Shown: positions 48,246 to 62,048, counted from the first letter of the stretch. The stretch is 64,000 nucleotides of DNA from Dicaeum eximium (GCA_013396995.1 VWZP01009169.1:1860218-1924217); one strand, 5' to 3'. Program-made: numbers and translations. The notes: generated from the sequence alone by a model not told the origin.

Positions 48246-51200
48246 CTCCCCCCATTCGCCACTGACACCTGAAATATGCAATGCAGCTAACAGGGCTCTC
48301 CCTGCTCTGGCCCTGGCCATCAGCTGTGGAAATATTACCAATGTCCTCATTCACCACTTGCCCAGGGAGCAGCCTTGGAGTGAGCAGCTGTTAGAAGCAC
48401 CAGACAGCGTTGCCTGTTCTACACACCTGGTACCACCCCAGCCCAAGGTTTTCAGAGCTTCACAAAGATCCTGTGAATCGATGCCGACTTCAAGTTCTTT
48501 CAAAAAAAGCAATTCCCAAAAGGTTTTGTCTATCACTAAACCAAAACCAAAGCCAACAAATCTCAAAGCATTTCCAGTTCTCACTTTGAAAACAGTGTCA
48601 CAGCTTCCTACCCTACGCCCACATACAAAACCATCTCAGTTTGTCTTACTGCAGCATTTTGTTAGCATGCCCTCAGATTACTTCTTTTCTTTTTTTGCTT
48701 CAGTGAAAAAAAAAAGTTAAACATTCAGTCAGGGTTAACCTGAAACACTTTTTTTTTTTTTCTCAAGAAACCAATCAATCACAACTCTAGTCATGCTGTT
48801 GCTCATCAGGGTTTCTGATCTCCATACACAGATATATTACACCTGAGAGTATGGAGGAAATAGTAACCCTTACTTATCCATCTGTAGTCTGTCTGCACTT
48901 GGGATGCTGCATTCCCACGTGGGTATGCCCTTCAGAAAAGCAGCAGAAAGAGGTCATGGGAAGAGACAGGGAAACAGACTTTGCTGTATAACCTCCCTCC
49001 TACACGATTCCCCCAAATCCTTCATTCTTGGCACATGCACATTAGGGGCACTGTGTGAAGGACAGGGACCTGGAAATACTCCCATCAAGCACCTGCCTGT
49101 CAGAAACTGAGAGATACATTGCAGGGAGTTCAGATCATGATAAAGATGATGAAATGTTCAGATTCTTAGTGAATGACTTACAAGAAAAGGTTAAAAAAAT
49201 GAAATATGTATATAATTTAGTGAAATGAGGCTAGAAAACACATTATTGTCTGGAAATATTCAGAAGCATTAGCTGTAAGGCAAGCTGAGAAAACTAGATG
49301 AAGGCCTGACAGGACATAGCATATCCAATCCCCTTCCCTAGTGGTACTCAGTTTGGGGTGCACACCACCATTCAGGACAAGGAGAAAAATAGCTTGTTTC
49401 TCTCTCTTTTGAGACCAGCTGGCACTGCACAACTCTGGGGGATCCAAGCCAGTGAAACCTCCCTCCTGGAAACACAGTGCCACAGATAAGAGAAGTCACT
49501 ATAGGAGTCGCTGGCAAAACCAGCTTTGAGCTGCTGATTTCTTGGCATCTTCCCTGCCCTCAGCAGCTTCCTATGAAGGAAAGTCTCTCTAAGGATACCT
49601 AGTCCTCATGGAGCCCCTTGTCCAAACTGACAGCTCACGCAGGAGCTACATAACCCCATGGATCAATGTCAACAGGAGTGTGCTCAGAGCAGCTAATTAC
49701 AGGCACCAGAGGCGGTGAGGTGAGGGATTGAGAGCAAATGAAGAATTAATATGAAGCTGCTAGCAAGCAAGGATTAAAAACAACCATTGTCTATTCTATC
49801 CTCATTTGGGGACTTGTAGCTAGGATTTGCTGCACAATAGCCTGGCTGAGTAGTCAGCACTGGGACAAATCACGCAGCAAACGAACTTTGATGCCCTAGG
49901 AAAAAAGCAAAGGCAAGATAGAAAGAAACCCAGAGAAGCATCTGGAATGCAAATTAGTGCCTCCAAAGCACTGGCTGTGAATGCCTGGCCTGAACCCAAA
50001 CCAAGCCTGAGCACATCCAGGCTGACAGCTCCATGTCCTTGCAGCATCATGAAAAACAACCTTTTGGCCTCCAAATTCCTTAATACAACAATGCTGAATA
50101 CAAGCAGGCATTCTTCATATGGTTTACAATTGGAAAGGAATCTCCCTTATCTACTCACAACATGCAGTGTTTCACTACTGTCTACAAGTGGAAAGCTGAA
50201 GGTCAAAACAGAGGAGCAGCAGTCCCATGGCTATCTCAGAAATCACTCAGAGTTGTGAAGGGCAGCCAGCTCTCAGAGCCCCACCTGCAACCCCTGCTAA
50301 GTTACGGAGGTTCCCTGAGACTGGGAAGGAGCTTCAATACCTCCATTTTCCAGTAACACTGTCACTGGGAATATGCTTCTGGGAGGCATAGAAGAGGTTC
50401 CCGGACTTGAAACAGTGATGAAACCTCTATCCCATCTGAACTGAGCCCACAGTGCTGTAGATGTTAAAGTTTGTGCAGCTCTTCTGCTTTACTCCCTTCT
50501 ACCATATGTCAGTCTGCCACCAGTTGCCAGTCAAGTTAAGGGCACATAGCCTGTGATGGAGGTACCTGTAAATGAACCTCCAGATCTGCGCTCTAGGCAG
50601 AGCCATAAAACATTGCACACTTGGACTACAGGAATCTCCAAGCCATCCTCCTTTCCACTGGTTACAAACTGAAGAAGAATCAAAGTGTGACCTGCTTGCC
50701 AACTCCTTGTCAGTGGAGATGAGAAAGACCCATCTGGGATGGTCTCCTGTGCCAGTTGTTGCAGTCACCCTTTTTTCCTGGTTTCACACTGCAATCATGC
50801 CTGGTTTTATATCAAAGTCCAAAGCCAGCTGGACAGTTTTGTTGCCTATTTCTCTCCTCGTTGCCCCTTCCCCATCTCCTCTGCCAGGCATTTTCTAAGG
50901 GCACCTGCTGGTGAGGCACACAAAAAGTTAGTCCATCTATCTGCTACTATATCTCTCCAGCTGACCAGAGACCAACAAACAAAAGGGAAATCCCAGGACA
51001 CCAGCAATCCTGTTGTTACCTCTTCCCATACAAGGCAGTCTTTGCATTTGTCTTGTAATCTGTATTATTCCTTCTTCCCAATCAAAAGGGAGAATAAAGG
51101 CAAGTGATGAGTGATGAGGAATTAATTACAGGCAGAGCCAGCTGTACCTTCTGCTGGCTGCCTTGAAGACCAGAGCTGGCATTTCAAAAGACTGGCACTT

Positions 51201-53963
51201 ACACAAAAGACCAGCTGGGCTGCCAGATAGAGTAACCCAAGGGATGCCTTTAAATGTTACCTTCTCACAACAAAGAAAAGGTCTTCAGTCAGTTTCCACA
51301 AGAGAGGGACTTCACTGTCACACTGAATTGCAGTATAGCTCCAGAAGAGCTGGTGCAGGCAGCAGTGGGAAAGATGCAGGGCCTGTATGGGCATCAGTTG
51401 GTGTGGGATGGCACAGAAGGTAGAGGGTTCCTCAAGAGTTCTCTTGGGGAGTTAATGCATGGTGATGGGGTGGGGAAAAGGCTAAGGAACAGCTCAGTTT
51501 ACTTGGCTCAAATGGAAGGCAGGCAGCTGGAGTAGTCAGGAAGCAAAGGGAGGATGACACTACACACTGAGAGATGGGATACCATGCCAAGTGCGGTAGA
51601 GCTCCATGGGATGGGTAGGGAAGGTTGTTGGATCCACAGCCAGGAGATGGCACGGAGCCTGGTCTCACTGCAGCTGCCTGCTGCACTCCTGTAGGATCCC
51701 TGCTCCAGTACAGGGCAATTTCAGGAGACCAGCTATTGATGAGAATTCCTGGCTGCAGCTCCACTTTAGCTGTGGTACCCAACTGGGAATTCAGGGCTGG
51801 AAACTCCCATGGAAATTCCCATGGCATTTCCAGTGCAGGCAAGACAGATTGCAATGAGAAGGTGACTGTCTGCAAGAGATATCCAGTAGCTAAAAAGAGA
51901 TTCACGCTGTGGAGAGGACTTAGACCTTGCACAGCTTAGCAGAGTCACCCATAGGCCCAAAATGAGGGCTAAAACAAATCCAGGCAGAAAAGAGCTCTTA
52001 CATTTCTAACAGGGGCTCTGAGCACTTCTTTGGGTGTTTAATGTTAATGCCACTGATCAGAAACCAAAAGCCCAAAGCTTAGTGCAGGCAAATAGCAGGA
52101 GCAAATGAGAGTCTCCAGAAAGAATCTATTACTGTTTATAATCTCCACAACAAACGCAGGTCTCTCTCCCTCTCTCATTTAAATGGATCTTAATGAATAG
52201 CACTCAGCATCAGGGTGGTTACAGAGCTGGGGGGAAAGTTATTGCTCTGAAAGCTAGAGAGCAGAGGGTGGAAAAATAATTGTAGCACAGATAGAGATGC
52301 AGAAATAATACCAAGCAGTACTGACTCATAATTTCTAGGAATGTAAGTTGTCTTTGTGCCATGGTAGGATGTATTTACTCTTCCATAGTTTCTCAGGATG
52401 CTTCACACATTAACATATGAGGAGTAAGACAGCTAAAGCCTCTGGGCTGCTTTCCACTTCTGACTACAGAGAACTTTGTTGCTACATGACTTTCACTGTT
52501 CTCAGCTTGGTGTGCAGGGTCCCCTCTGTCCTGCCATAGGGTCACTACACAGACCCTGTGTTTCTGCAGCCACCGCTGCACCAACCTCAGAGCAGGAGGG
52601 TTCAGAGAGCTCATCCTGGTCAGAGTTTGGAAAGCACCATGACCCCACCTCTACCCACAAGGCATCTGCATTGGGGCATGGAGAACGCTCAGCCTGTGCT
52701 GCCAGCTGACTGCTGTGGGACACTCCACGCTCTGGTACAGTGGGGAGGCTGCGGAGAAAGGAATTAGGGGAATCAAAGCCTCCTGTTTCCCTCTGTGTCT
52801 AGGACTTTCTGGGGATATACACAGCAATAAAGTAAGTTTTGATAGGCAATGTTTTCCCTACAGCAAACCTGTGAAAATTACTTATATATGGCTACAGGGA
52901 ATTTTCTTTGGAGTTAATGGTGGATTTCAAAAACCCAAAGAAAAAAACACATTTCCACCTCTGACCTCCTAAACTATCATCAAATGAGGCTGGGCTTGAA
53001 GTAATATCCCCTGACATGGCAAAGCCAATTGCACAGATTGATTTATGATCCATCACTATCTATCTGACCAGTCTGGCATGTACAGGAATTTTGGGATGGA
53101 GGGAATGTACCAGCAGAAAAGCAACAACATTCTAAAAAGGCAAAGTGGGCATATGGCTGGGCCCCTGGGGAGACACACTGGGCAGGGGGACCTGGGCCCT
53201 GCAGACAGTGGGGTAAGTGCAGTGGTATTGTCATGGCTGTCTTGTGATGAGGAATAATGGGAGGAAGGCAGGCAAGCTCCAGCTATAGCTCCTTCTCTCC
53301 AGCATATCCCCACCTGTCTGTGTACACAGAGAGCAGATGGTGATATGGCAGGAGCAGACTCACAATGGAGCTATGCTTGAGCTCCTTTGCTCATTTGGTC
53401 CACCAGTCTAATTAGAGCAACTGTTAGCATAGAAAGATGAATGATACAAGACTTCCATCTTTTGATACTGTGTTTATAGAACAAAATCCTGGCACCCCTT
53501 TTCATGGAAAATTCCCTCAGAGGTTGTTTGTGACCAGTAACAGGCTTTCTATGTGTGGACAACAGGATGTGGTTTAAGAAATTCAAAAGAGAGAGAAAAA
53601 AGATCTCCATGCTCCATAATGTTAAATTTATGCTATCTCAGAAGAACAAAGGCCTATCTGATATGCAGCTAGAACAAAATACAGGGAGGGCTCAGGGAGG
53701 GTGACTCAGGGGTAAGTTCTGAGCTGGTCACTTGTTGGGGCCATGGCTGTGTAGGAGCCCAGTGGTGCTGGTGACTCAGCTCCAGGCAGGGCCAGAAGGT
53801 GCTGGGCAGGGAAATGGATGCTCTCCTTTTTTTCCCTGTGCAGCTGCTGGCAAGCAGGATGGGAAGATGCTGATGGGGGCAGCTCCTTCCCTCTTTTCTG
53901 CCATAGATGCTGGTCCCCAGAAGTGCTGGATACTACCTTAGAGAGGAGAGGCCAGCCTGGGGC

Positions 53964-54030
53964 AGAATCACAGAATTGTTCACATTGGAAAAGACCTTTA
54001 TTATCAAGTCCAACCATTAAAAATTAGAAT
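53964..54030 (-). mobile_element. Short CR1 3' tail
   Basis: The segment reads AGAATCACAGAATTG, ACATTGGAAAAGACC and TCAAGTCCAACCATT on the plus strand. This is the terminal 60-70 bp of a CR1 in minus orientation, within the large MDGA1 intron. CR1 insertions are normally 5'-truncated to this degree. Confidence 0.8.
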
Positions 54031-57000
54031 ATGATAAACCTAGCAAGAAGGAGTTCATGTATAGGTAACTTTTCCCACCCATTTTGCAGACTCAAGAAGC
54101 AGAGTGAACCATAGTTCATCTGTGAGGTCTGTTTGCTCCTTGTTCACCCTCTGTTTCATGACATGCCCAGATGCCTTCAGGCAATGCTCTCTCTCCTCCC
54201 AGCTTTGATAAGAGGCCCTTTGATCTTTGGCACCGGAGGCAGCTGGGTCCTTTGCGGCATTCATGTGCTCAGCTCTCAGACTGAGAGCACGAACTGTGCT
54301 CAGCACTCTCTGACGAGCCGAAACAAAGTCTGCTTCATAGACACTGCCAGGTTTAAAAGAGCACAACAGCCAGACAGGGGATTCTGCTGGTCTCCCTTCT
54401 GTGGGCAGGCTTTGCAAAGACCTCAGCAAGAGAGAAGGGAGCCTCCCAGAGCCCCCAAAATACAAAAGATGCGTGTAAAAGGGGTCCTGACAAAAACCCT
54501 ACAGACACAGATGTACTTATGCTGAGGAAAAATTTGCCTGTCTCTTCTCTATCCCTATTAACAATTTCCCCGTTTCCCCATCGTCACCCTGTCCGTGGTG
54601 TCCCAGTCCCGGGAGCCAAGCGCAGCAGCTGCATGGCTGCAGGGCTTGGAGCAGATGGGCTCTTTCTGCAATGCTGAAGCCAGCGAGACAGCAGGAAGGA
54701 GCAGCTGAGATCACATATTCCTTCTGCTGAGCTGAGGACACTACTCAAAAGCTGTTCTCTGGGCTCATCCTCTGCCTGACCCAGGGAGATGGGAGAGGAT
54801 GAACGCTTCAGGCCTTGAAAGAGATTTGCTTCAGGAAGACTGTTTGTTAGAAGAGGCTTTGCTCCCAGCTTTGAGCTCATTATGGCTGATGTATTATAGG
54901 ATGCATTATAGCAAGAGACTTTTCCCACTTCCTGCCTGCCTTACTTGCCCCACAAAACTTCAAGGCGACTAGCTGAGACAGTGAGACTCCAAACCTGCAA
55001 CTGCTAACTCCTTCAAGTGTTGGGGTAGCCATCATCCTTGCAGAGCTCTCTCTTTGGGAGATCAAGTCACTCCTGGAATTGATGGTGGTGACCGACACTT
55101 GTTGAGCATTTCTTTGATGTTCTGGGACACATTTCCATACATTACAAAATCATGTCTGGTTGAAGTTCAGGTACAGATAGGGGTGGATGCACAAGCAGCA
55201 TATCATAGTCTGCACTCTGTCTCCATAGTCTTTATCCTGTCAGAACACCCAGGTGGGTGTCCAGATGTGCACCTGGAATGACCAACAGTGAAATAATTAT
55301 TGGTCTATGGAGAGAATAGAAGAATGACAAGGGAGTGCTAAAGAAGTAGCTGGATATGCTCTGAGACCTCCTGTTTGGTCTTAAGTGTCTCTTAAGTTTT
55401 GTATATATCAATTTCAGAGTCTGAGTAATTGATGCAACACCTGAGGTCTCAGGAGATGATCAGGTTGTAGTGTATCCTTACAGCTCCTCAACTTTGCACA
55501 AGGCTGCTGCTGTGATTAAAGTCTGAATGGAAAGATGCTTTGCTGAATGAAGGGAGGGGGGATCACAGCAACTGTCCACCAGAGGAACAACTGTGTCTCC
55601 AATCAGGTGATCAGGAACAAAGAAAATCTGTCTGGATTCAGGGCATCTGCAAATGAATGGGTGCCAGCAATCTGTGCTCCAGCAGCCTTCCCAACAAAAC
55701 ATGCAGCAGGAAAGTAGTCAGGCATTCAACTGGTTAAGACAGAAGAGGACTTTTGAAGAAGGTAACATTTCAGTGCCTGTCTGCACTGGGAACTTGATTC
55801 AGTAATGCCCTTTTAGTGAGGGGCGAGGAAAGGCAGGGATCAGTGAACCCACACTCCAGGTACTAAACAGAATGCCTGTGTCAACATGAAGACACAATAT
55901 TTGTGGAATGAAAATGACATGCAGCCAATCCACATCTGAACAGCTTTCCCTCGTCTCCATGTCTTCTTCTTTAGATGTTAAGCTCTTTGGCCTAGAGATG
56001 ATCCAATCCTACATATCAAACATTAGTACCGAGCTGTTGGTGCTCTTTGTAAGTAAACATCTAATGAAGGTATAGATACATAGTATTTATGGCTCCAGCA
56101 AAAGTAACTGAAGGGAATTCTCTGCCCTTGGTTATCCTGGAAGTTTGATTAGATGATGTATGAGTACCATTGGGTTTTAATAATCTTTAAATCTATGCCT
56201 CTAATCCAAAGTTCACTGAATTCTTTAGAAAAACAATGACTTCATCTGTCTTTGGTTCAGAGCCACTGTATTGAACTTACAGAGGTTGAATGACACTTTA
56301 CAAATACGCGGTCCTCTTGCTAGGCATTTATAATCCTTGCTCATGATCATGGAATTGGACTAACTCCCAGAAAACCCATGCAGATACTGCTAGAAGAGAC
56401 CACACTCTATCCGAAGGGTCCACACCACAGCCCACAGGAAGGTGCTGGATCTCTCAACAAATCATTAGTCAAATACGTATTTATCAATGGCCAAGAACAC
56501 ATCTAAATAAGTGGAAAAAGAATGAGTATGAAAAAAAATTGAATACATTTGTTCATTACAAACTGTTCACTTAATTCTAACTGCAACTTGTTTTCAAGAG
56601 CCTAGAGGGAACTGAATCATACTCATTAGGAAAATCAGTCTCTCCTCAATCAATCCAGTGATGTAATCTCTGTTGTGTAGAGTTATTGCATTGCAGATAA
56701 TGGCATGGATTTAATGAATGACATATTTCTATATAAGGCAAACTTCATGTATCCAAAAGAAGGCAGCTACCTCCAGGGTGCCACCTGTATTTCTGTGCAG
56801 TGGCAGGGTGCTGTGATCATAAACAAAGTTTGGGTAGAATGGCAGCCATGATGTTGAATCTTACAAAAATGATGCCTTTGTGGTTCAAGCTGCCTTTGCA
56901 TTGACATAACTGGTACCTCTCAATCTGTGTGACCTGACAGCTCTGACTAACATCACTCGTCAGAATCAAGTTGAAGCCACACGGCACCCGCTGGCTCCTA

Positions 57001-57339
57001 CGTGTGATCACCCACCACGGCCTTTCAGACACACCTTTGCACTGATTGTCTCATCTGAGTTGAAGAAGTAAAGAAGCGATTCAGTTTGGCAGGCCTTCCA
57101 GACCTGTGATTCCTCCTCAGCAGGAGGGCTTCAGTGGTGACACTGCCTGCCCACAACCCAATTCCCTCTGTGAAACAGCCATGGCCTTCTTGAACTCAGA
57201 TGCTGTGGCAAGCGATCTGATCTGGTCTCATTGTTTCCAGTGACTCAGAACCAAAGTCCTTCTCAATCAGTCCCCAGTACTGCTCCTCATGGGATCTCAG
57301 AATAGAGTAAAAGAGAAAAAAAAGGAAAATTAAGGGAAA

Positions 57340-57500
57340 AAAAAGTTGGAAAGGACCTACAACCACCAACTGCCTGAGCACTTTCATCACCTCTCTGGGA
57401 AGCCCATTCCAGTATCTGACCACCCTTTCAATAAAGAAATTTGATCCTCCCCTGGTGCAGTTTTGAACCATTCCCATACATCCTGTCACTGGATACAATG
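57340..57500 (-). mobile_element. CR1 LINE 3' UTR fragment
   Basis: The plus strand reads TTGGAAAGGACCTACAACC, then CTCTGGGAAGCCCATTCCAG, TCTGACCACCCTTTCAATAA and ATCCTGTCACTGGATAC. This is the ordered reverse complement of the usual CR1 3' UTR. It sits inside the 13.2-kb MDGA1 intron, in the same orientation as the gene. A purine-rich A tract flanks its tail side. Confidence 0.85.
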
Positions 57501-58058
57501 GATTGGCACTTTTCACCCCCTTTCCCTCCTCAAGAAGCTGTAGAAAGTAATGAGCACTTTATAATTTTATTGCAAGCTTCCTATCCTGATTATACATAGA
57601 CCAGACTTAGCTGGAGTGGTCAGATAAGGTCTGTGTCAGCACTGGAACAATCACACCCTTAACTCTCCATTCAGTGGCTGAAATTTCCATGTCTCTCTCA
57701 GCAACGTTCATCCTGGAGCCGACCACGAGGACATCTCTTGCTGCAGGGCCTGCAGGAGCATCCAGCAGTGAGCAGGAGGCCATACAGATCATAACCTGGC
57801 TACCACTGAGTTAGGAGGCATGAGAGAAAGGTGGCAGGGGACTGTGGTAAAACCAGTTTGTCAGGGAAACTGTCCTCTTAAAGCATCCCCCTCTCAGGCA
57901 GCCCCTGGGAAGGGAGGAAGAGGAATCTGATGGCTGAAGCAAGGACTTGAGGATTTGCTCCTAGCCAACCTGGCAAAGAGGCTTTTTGAGCTTGGCGAAT
58001 GGTTGCTAGCTGCCACGGCTAGTTTGCTCCCCTGAAGAAAGCAAGCAGTTCCTCAGAA

Positions 58059-58198
58059 ACACAGAATCACAGAATAATCTGGGTGGGAAGGGACCCACAA
58101 GGATCATCAAGCCCACCTCCTACGTGAATGGCCCACACAGGGATCGATGCCACGACGATGACATCGTTAGCACCAGGCTCCAACCAACTGAGCCTCAT
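58059..58198 (-). mobile_element. tRNA-Ile-derived SINE with CR1-like 3' tail (TguSINE1-like)
   Basis: Read on the minus strand, the element opens with a tRNA-like head (58,198-58,130). It has an A box AGGCTCAGTTGG (58,195-58,184), a GAGCCTGGTGCTAAC stretch matching the D-arm to anticodon region of tRNA-Ile, and a B box GGCATCGATCCC (58,151-58,140) followed by TGTGTGGGCC. It continues into a CR1-type 3' end with GATCCTTGTGGGTCCCTTCC and terminates in repeated ATTCTGTG units at 58,080-58,060. A tRNA-Ile head joined to a CR1 tail is the design of TguSINE1, described from zebra finch and mobilised by CR1 machinery. The copy is diverged, including the anticodon loop, and is not a functional tRNA gene. 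Confidence 0.85.
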
Positions 58199-60719
58199 TT
58201 GACATTTCTACGCCAGCCTCAAGTAAGACACCCTTATTCTTGAATGCCTCGAGGAAATGGGATTTCTTTTCTTCCCTTCCCCCTGATTTTTGTGTTGGGG
58301 CTGGCAGGATCATAGGGCGACGTGAATGCTTGCTACAGAGGGGGCCAAAGGAAGAAAAACAGATGACCAAATAACTTCTGAAGAACGGGGATTGCCTCCA
58401 GGGAGCTCCCCTTCATCCTGCTCTCTCATCAGCTGAGAGATATTCAACAGCATCCTGCTCTGCTAGTCACTGAATATTTTATATCATGGCTACAACCACT
58501 GCATTTGTATTCTGTTTCTCTCTTTCGTCATATCTATTATAAACGAGTAGTGTCTGGGAACTCTCCCAGGGAAGATTTGCCTGGATGGCTACGGATATTT
58601 TATAGTCAAATTGTGAGAGTAAACCAGCTTTCAAGTTCTGTAGTGGGGGAAAAAAAAGGTAATAAAAGACTTATTAAAAAAATAAATAAATGTCGGGATT
58701 TTATATGGATACTTTTTGTAGTTACAGAGCTTCAGCTTGCTCCACAATGGAGCTGGAGTTGCTAAAAGAGGCTTGGGATGGGAGACACCCTCTTGGTGGC
58801 ATTTTCAGCTGACAGGAGCAGTCTGATATGCTCTTGCTGGCACCTGGCTTGGCAGGACTGTGCTGGCACTAGGCGAGCCTAAGAAGTCTGAGAGGATTTC
58901 AGCCACTAAGGGCATCAAACCTGGCACCAAGGTACTGAGTTTCAATTTGCAGGCAGATACATGGTGGGTTTGCTGGACTAAGTCATGTATTCCACAGGCC
59001 AAGAGAAAAATAACTTTTTTCTCATTTTATTCTCTTTCAATCTCTGTTTAATCAGTCTGATTTTAAAATTTGCTCTCAGCTAAGCAGCACCCACCATGGA
59101 ATCATATGGCATTAAAGAGTCTGCCCACCTCACAGAAATTTATCAGCCTTTGTGCAACAAGAGGAATAACAGGGATCAGACAGGGGCCATAACACTGGAT
59201 ATGAAGAGACAAACCAACAGATATAAAAGGTGTCTGAAGTTAAGGAACAGAAAATGGCACTCAGAGGCTTTTTTAGGTCTCAGGAGTCACCATCAGTTTT
59301 GGGTAATTTGTGGCTAGAATAAATCGGTAAAGAGTTAAAATGTTAAAAGCAAAAAAACCTGTAATGAATCGATTCTCTGGCATGTCCAGTCCACCTCATC
59401 TCCAGACAGACCACCACAAGAGAACTGTTAAACAGAGCTCTCTTCCAAAAGCAAGAAAATGTTGATGAGCTTTCACTTCATCCGTGAAATGAGCGTGGGA
59501 ATCTGACACAAGAAAAAAAGCAAGAGAGGCCTCCTCTCTCCACATCTTTTCTTTGCCAATCTCCCACCAGTCTGGGCCACTCTTCATCAAAGAATGAGAC
59601 CCCTTTCCAAGCATCCAGGAGAAGATGAGCAGGAATTAGGCAGCAGAGCTGACTTACCATAGGGCCAGCTGCAGGGAACACATGAGTTAGCCAGACAGCA
59701 TTAGCAGCTGGACTCTGTCAGCTAAGCAGGGCCAGCAGGTCCAGGAAAATCTGGTGAGAGCCAGCACTGATAGTGCTCTGCCTGAGCAACCTGCCACTGC
59801 CAGAATGACTACACCGTGGAGCAGCCTGTCTCCAGGGGGAATCCAGGTGTACGAAAAGAGCTCCGACCTAGCCCGATTCCAAGTGCCGAGAGCAGATATG
59901 AACCCTCAAAACACAGCCACAGATGGAGCCCTGCTCAGTGAACTGCAGCCCAGCTCCTAGCCCCCGACACCCATGGTGTCAGGGTTTCAGCCTTGCCCAG
60001 ATCGTGCAGTTTAACCTCTCAGCCGTGCCACATGTGCACAGAGATGTGGCCAGACCCAGGAGCATGTTCCCTCCCAATGACATCCGCAGTACTGAGCAGA
60101 GAGCGGTTAATTAACCCCGCTTATTAAAGGGCAGACACATTCCTGCCTGGGCCCTGATTTTTCAGTCAGGCTCTAGTCCAGCAGGTGATTAATAACCCTG
60201 TGTGCTGTGCAAAGAGTGCATCTATTATTCAAATTAATGAAATTATAATCAAGAGGTGACGAATTAGCAGTTGCTCCTTGACTGGATATGGAAACTCATT
60301 GGTTTGCCAGGCGCTTCTGTGGTGCTCGCTGCACTTGAGGCTTAGAGCAAGGAGAGGAGGGAGCCAGGCAGAGCAGGCAGCCCCTTGGCACAGCTGGGGG
60401 AACACACATCCTGTGCACCCCAGTGTAGCTGTGGCCACCCCAGAGCTCTCTGGTTCACAAAGCCCCTTCACCCCCTTCTCCTGTCCAATGGAAAGGCTGA
60501 CTGTAAGGTGCTGCCCCAAGGATAGGCTGTGACAGCCTCACAACCCTGACATTGCTGGGCCACGGGACAAGAATTTGAGTGCAGAATTTGGAATACTGGA
60601 ATAGGACTCCCACCCTCTGGAATTGCTGGTTGCAGGCACAGCTGCTGGAGCAAGAGGCTGGAGATTTTCCCCAAGAGCCCACGTGAGGCTGAGTTTACCC
60701 TTGCCCAGAGGGGACTCAC

Positions 60720-60854
60720 CAATGTGCTTCCCATACATGTGGTAGTAGAAGGAGACACAGTAATACTTGGCAGTGATGTTGTAGAGGGGGCTGATGAGCC
60801 GGGCTTTGTCTCCAGTCACCCGGGGCCGGGACGCCTCGATGAACATGTAATAAC
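60720..60854 (-). CDS. MDGA1: MDGA1 coding exon: central MAM domain
   Basis: The exon is 135 nt, phase 1 at both ends, with acceptor AG at 60,856-60,855 and donor GTGAGT starting at 60,719. It encodes 44 residues starting YYMFIEASRPR and ending YYHMYGKHI, completed by split Gly codons on either side. It carries the third MAM cysteine (in YYCVSF) and an N-glycosylation sequon, NIT, inside SPLYNITAKY. As I recall it, human MDGA1 also has a sequon (NAS) at this place, so glycosylation here is probably retained. The upstream intron is 1,194 bp. The downstream intron is the longest visible in the gene, at 13,218 bp. The reading frame joins both neighbouring exons without a stop. Confidence 0.93.
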
Positions 60855-62048
60855 CTGCAGAATGAGAGGGAAAGGTGGGCAAAGGCAGCATGCACTGGCT
60901 CTCCCTTCCTCCAAATTATGGGATGTCAGCGTGGCTGGGAAACCACCCCTCCTCTGGGAGACATGGCCTGGCTCTGCCCAACTGCTCTGTGCCCGCTGTG
61001 ATCCTGGCCAGAGACACCTGCAGGATATCCGCAGTGCCTCCCCTGCCTCGGCAGTGTTTGGGGAAATGCAGGAGTGACAGGCATCTGCAGACCTGCTGTG
61101 AGCACATGTGGCAGGTGAAACCCTGAACATGCACATGCACATCTGTCTGGGTGCAGAAAGAGCCTCAGAGCTGACTGCACTGGGCAAGGAGAACACCAGA
61201 AGGATAAACCATTCTGGACTAATTTCTCTGCCTCAAGTAGAGGGAGAGAGGGCTTGGTTCATCTAGCCTGAACAATATTGTTGTCTAAAGAGAACAATGC
61301 CAAAGCAGTTGTTAACAGCCCAGGGAGGAAGAGATTAGCCATTTAACTTGTTAACATAATTTTCAATGCTCAGTCAGGTTGGTGTACTGAACATTAATGG
61401 GAGAAACCATTTCCTTAGCGGGTCATTGGATGTTTTTCCATTTTTTATTGTGTTCAAAGACATGTGTTTGCATACAAATTTACTTTTCTAATTACAGAAA
61501 GAGGGACATAGTGTCCAGCTAAACTGGAAACATGTACTCCACACACAGCTAGGGTGAGCAATACATAACACCAGTCTCCTCCAGCTATAGGTGAGGCTTC
61601 TTCCTGCCCCACAGGCAGCTCCTGTCTGGTCTCTCATGCTTCTGTGCTTGGTACAAAGGAGATCTGTTTGCATCCCTGAAAACTTAGAGGAACAGCTCAC
61701 TAAAACCTACAGGGCCATTTCTAGGTGTTAGAGATATTCTCCTACTTGTTTATCCATTTTTTCTTCAAAACAAGCATCAAACAGTGCAAGAGCATTAGGC
61801 ATCAGGCAATTAGCTGACAACAAGAACTAATGCTCACACTATTCCCTTCAACAAAGTTGTGGGTGTTTTAATTGTGTCTTTAATTCCAATCAGCAACATG
61901 CAAATTAACAGCCTGCTCCCTGCACCCCGTGTGAAGTAGAAAGCAGATCAGCCTTCCATCAGCTCCCAGAGCGGTAAGACTCCTGACAAGAGATGGTGTG
62001 CACCTCCCCTCCCCGGCCAAGCCAGAAGAAACCCGGAGCTGTGCCTAC
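60855..62048 (-). other. MDGA1: MDGA1 intron of 1.2 kb
   Basis: This is a phase 1 intron with GT-AG ends. An AT-rich stretch lies at about 61,320-61,500, and TAATTG-type motifs occur at 61,800-61,910. No repeat was recognised. Confidence 0.85.

Larger units (their letters stand above)
47502..60719 (-). other. MDGA1: MDGA1 13.2-kb intron within the MAM domain
   Basis: It separates the exon ending GKHIG from the one starting SLNLL. It contains the CR1 pieces at 47.8, 54.0 and 57.3 kb and the tRNA-Ile/CR1 SINE at 58.1 kb. A 55.7-56.9 kb AT-rich stretch shows no known repeat. Candidate conserved elements lie at about 49,690-49,800 and 60,100-60,270. No additional coding exon is needed for the frame. 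Confidence 0.85.

Noticed and set aside
56817..57032. 71-codon minus-strand frame (PWWVITRRSQRVPCGF...) as a possible retroposed gene
   Set aside because: It ends and begins without flanking homology, an A-tail or a recognised family.
58130..58198. Functional tRNA-Ile gene
   Set aside because: The anticodon region and several stem positions have diverged, and the sequence is fused to a CR1 tail, so it is a SINE head and not a tRNA gene.
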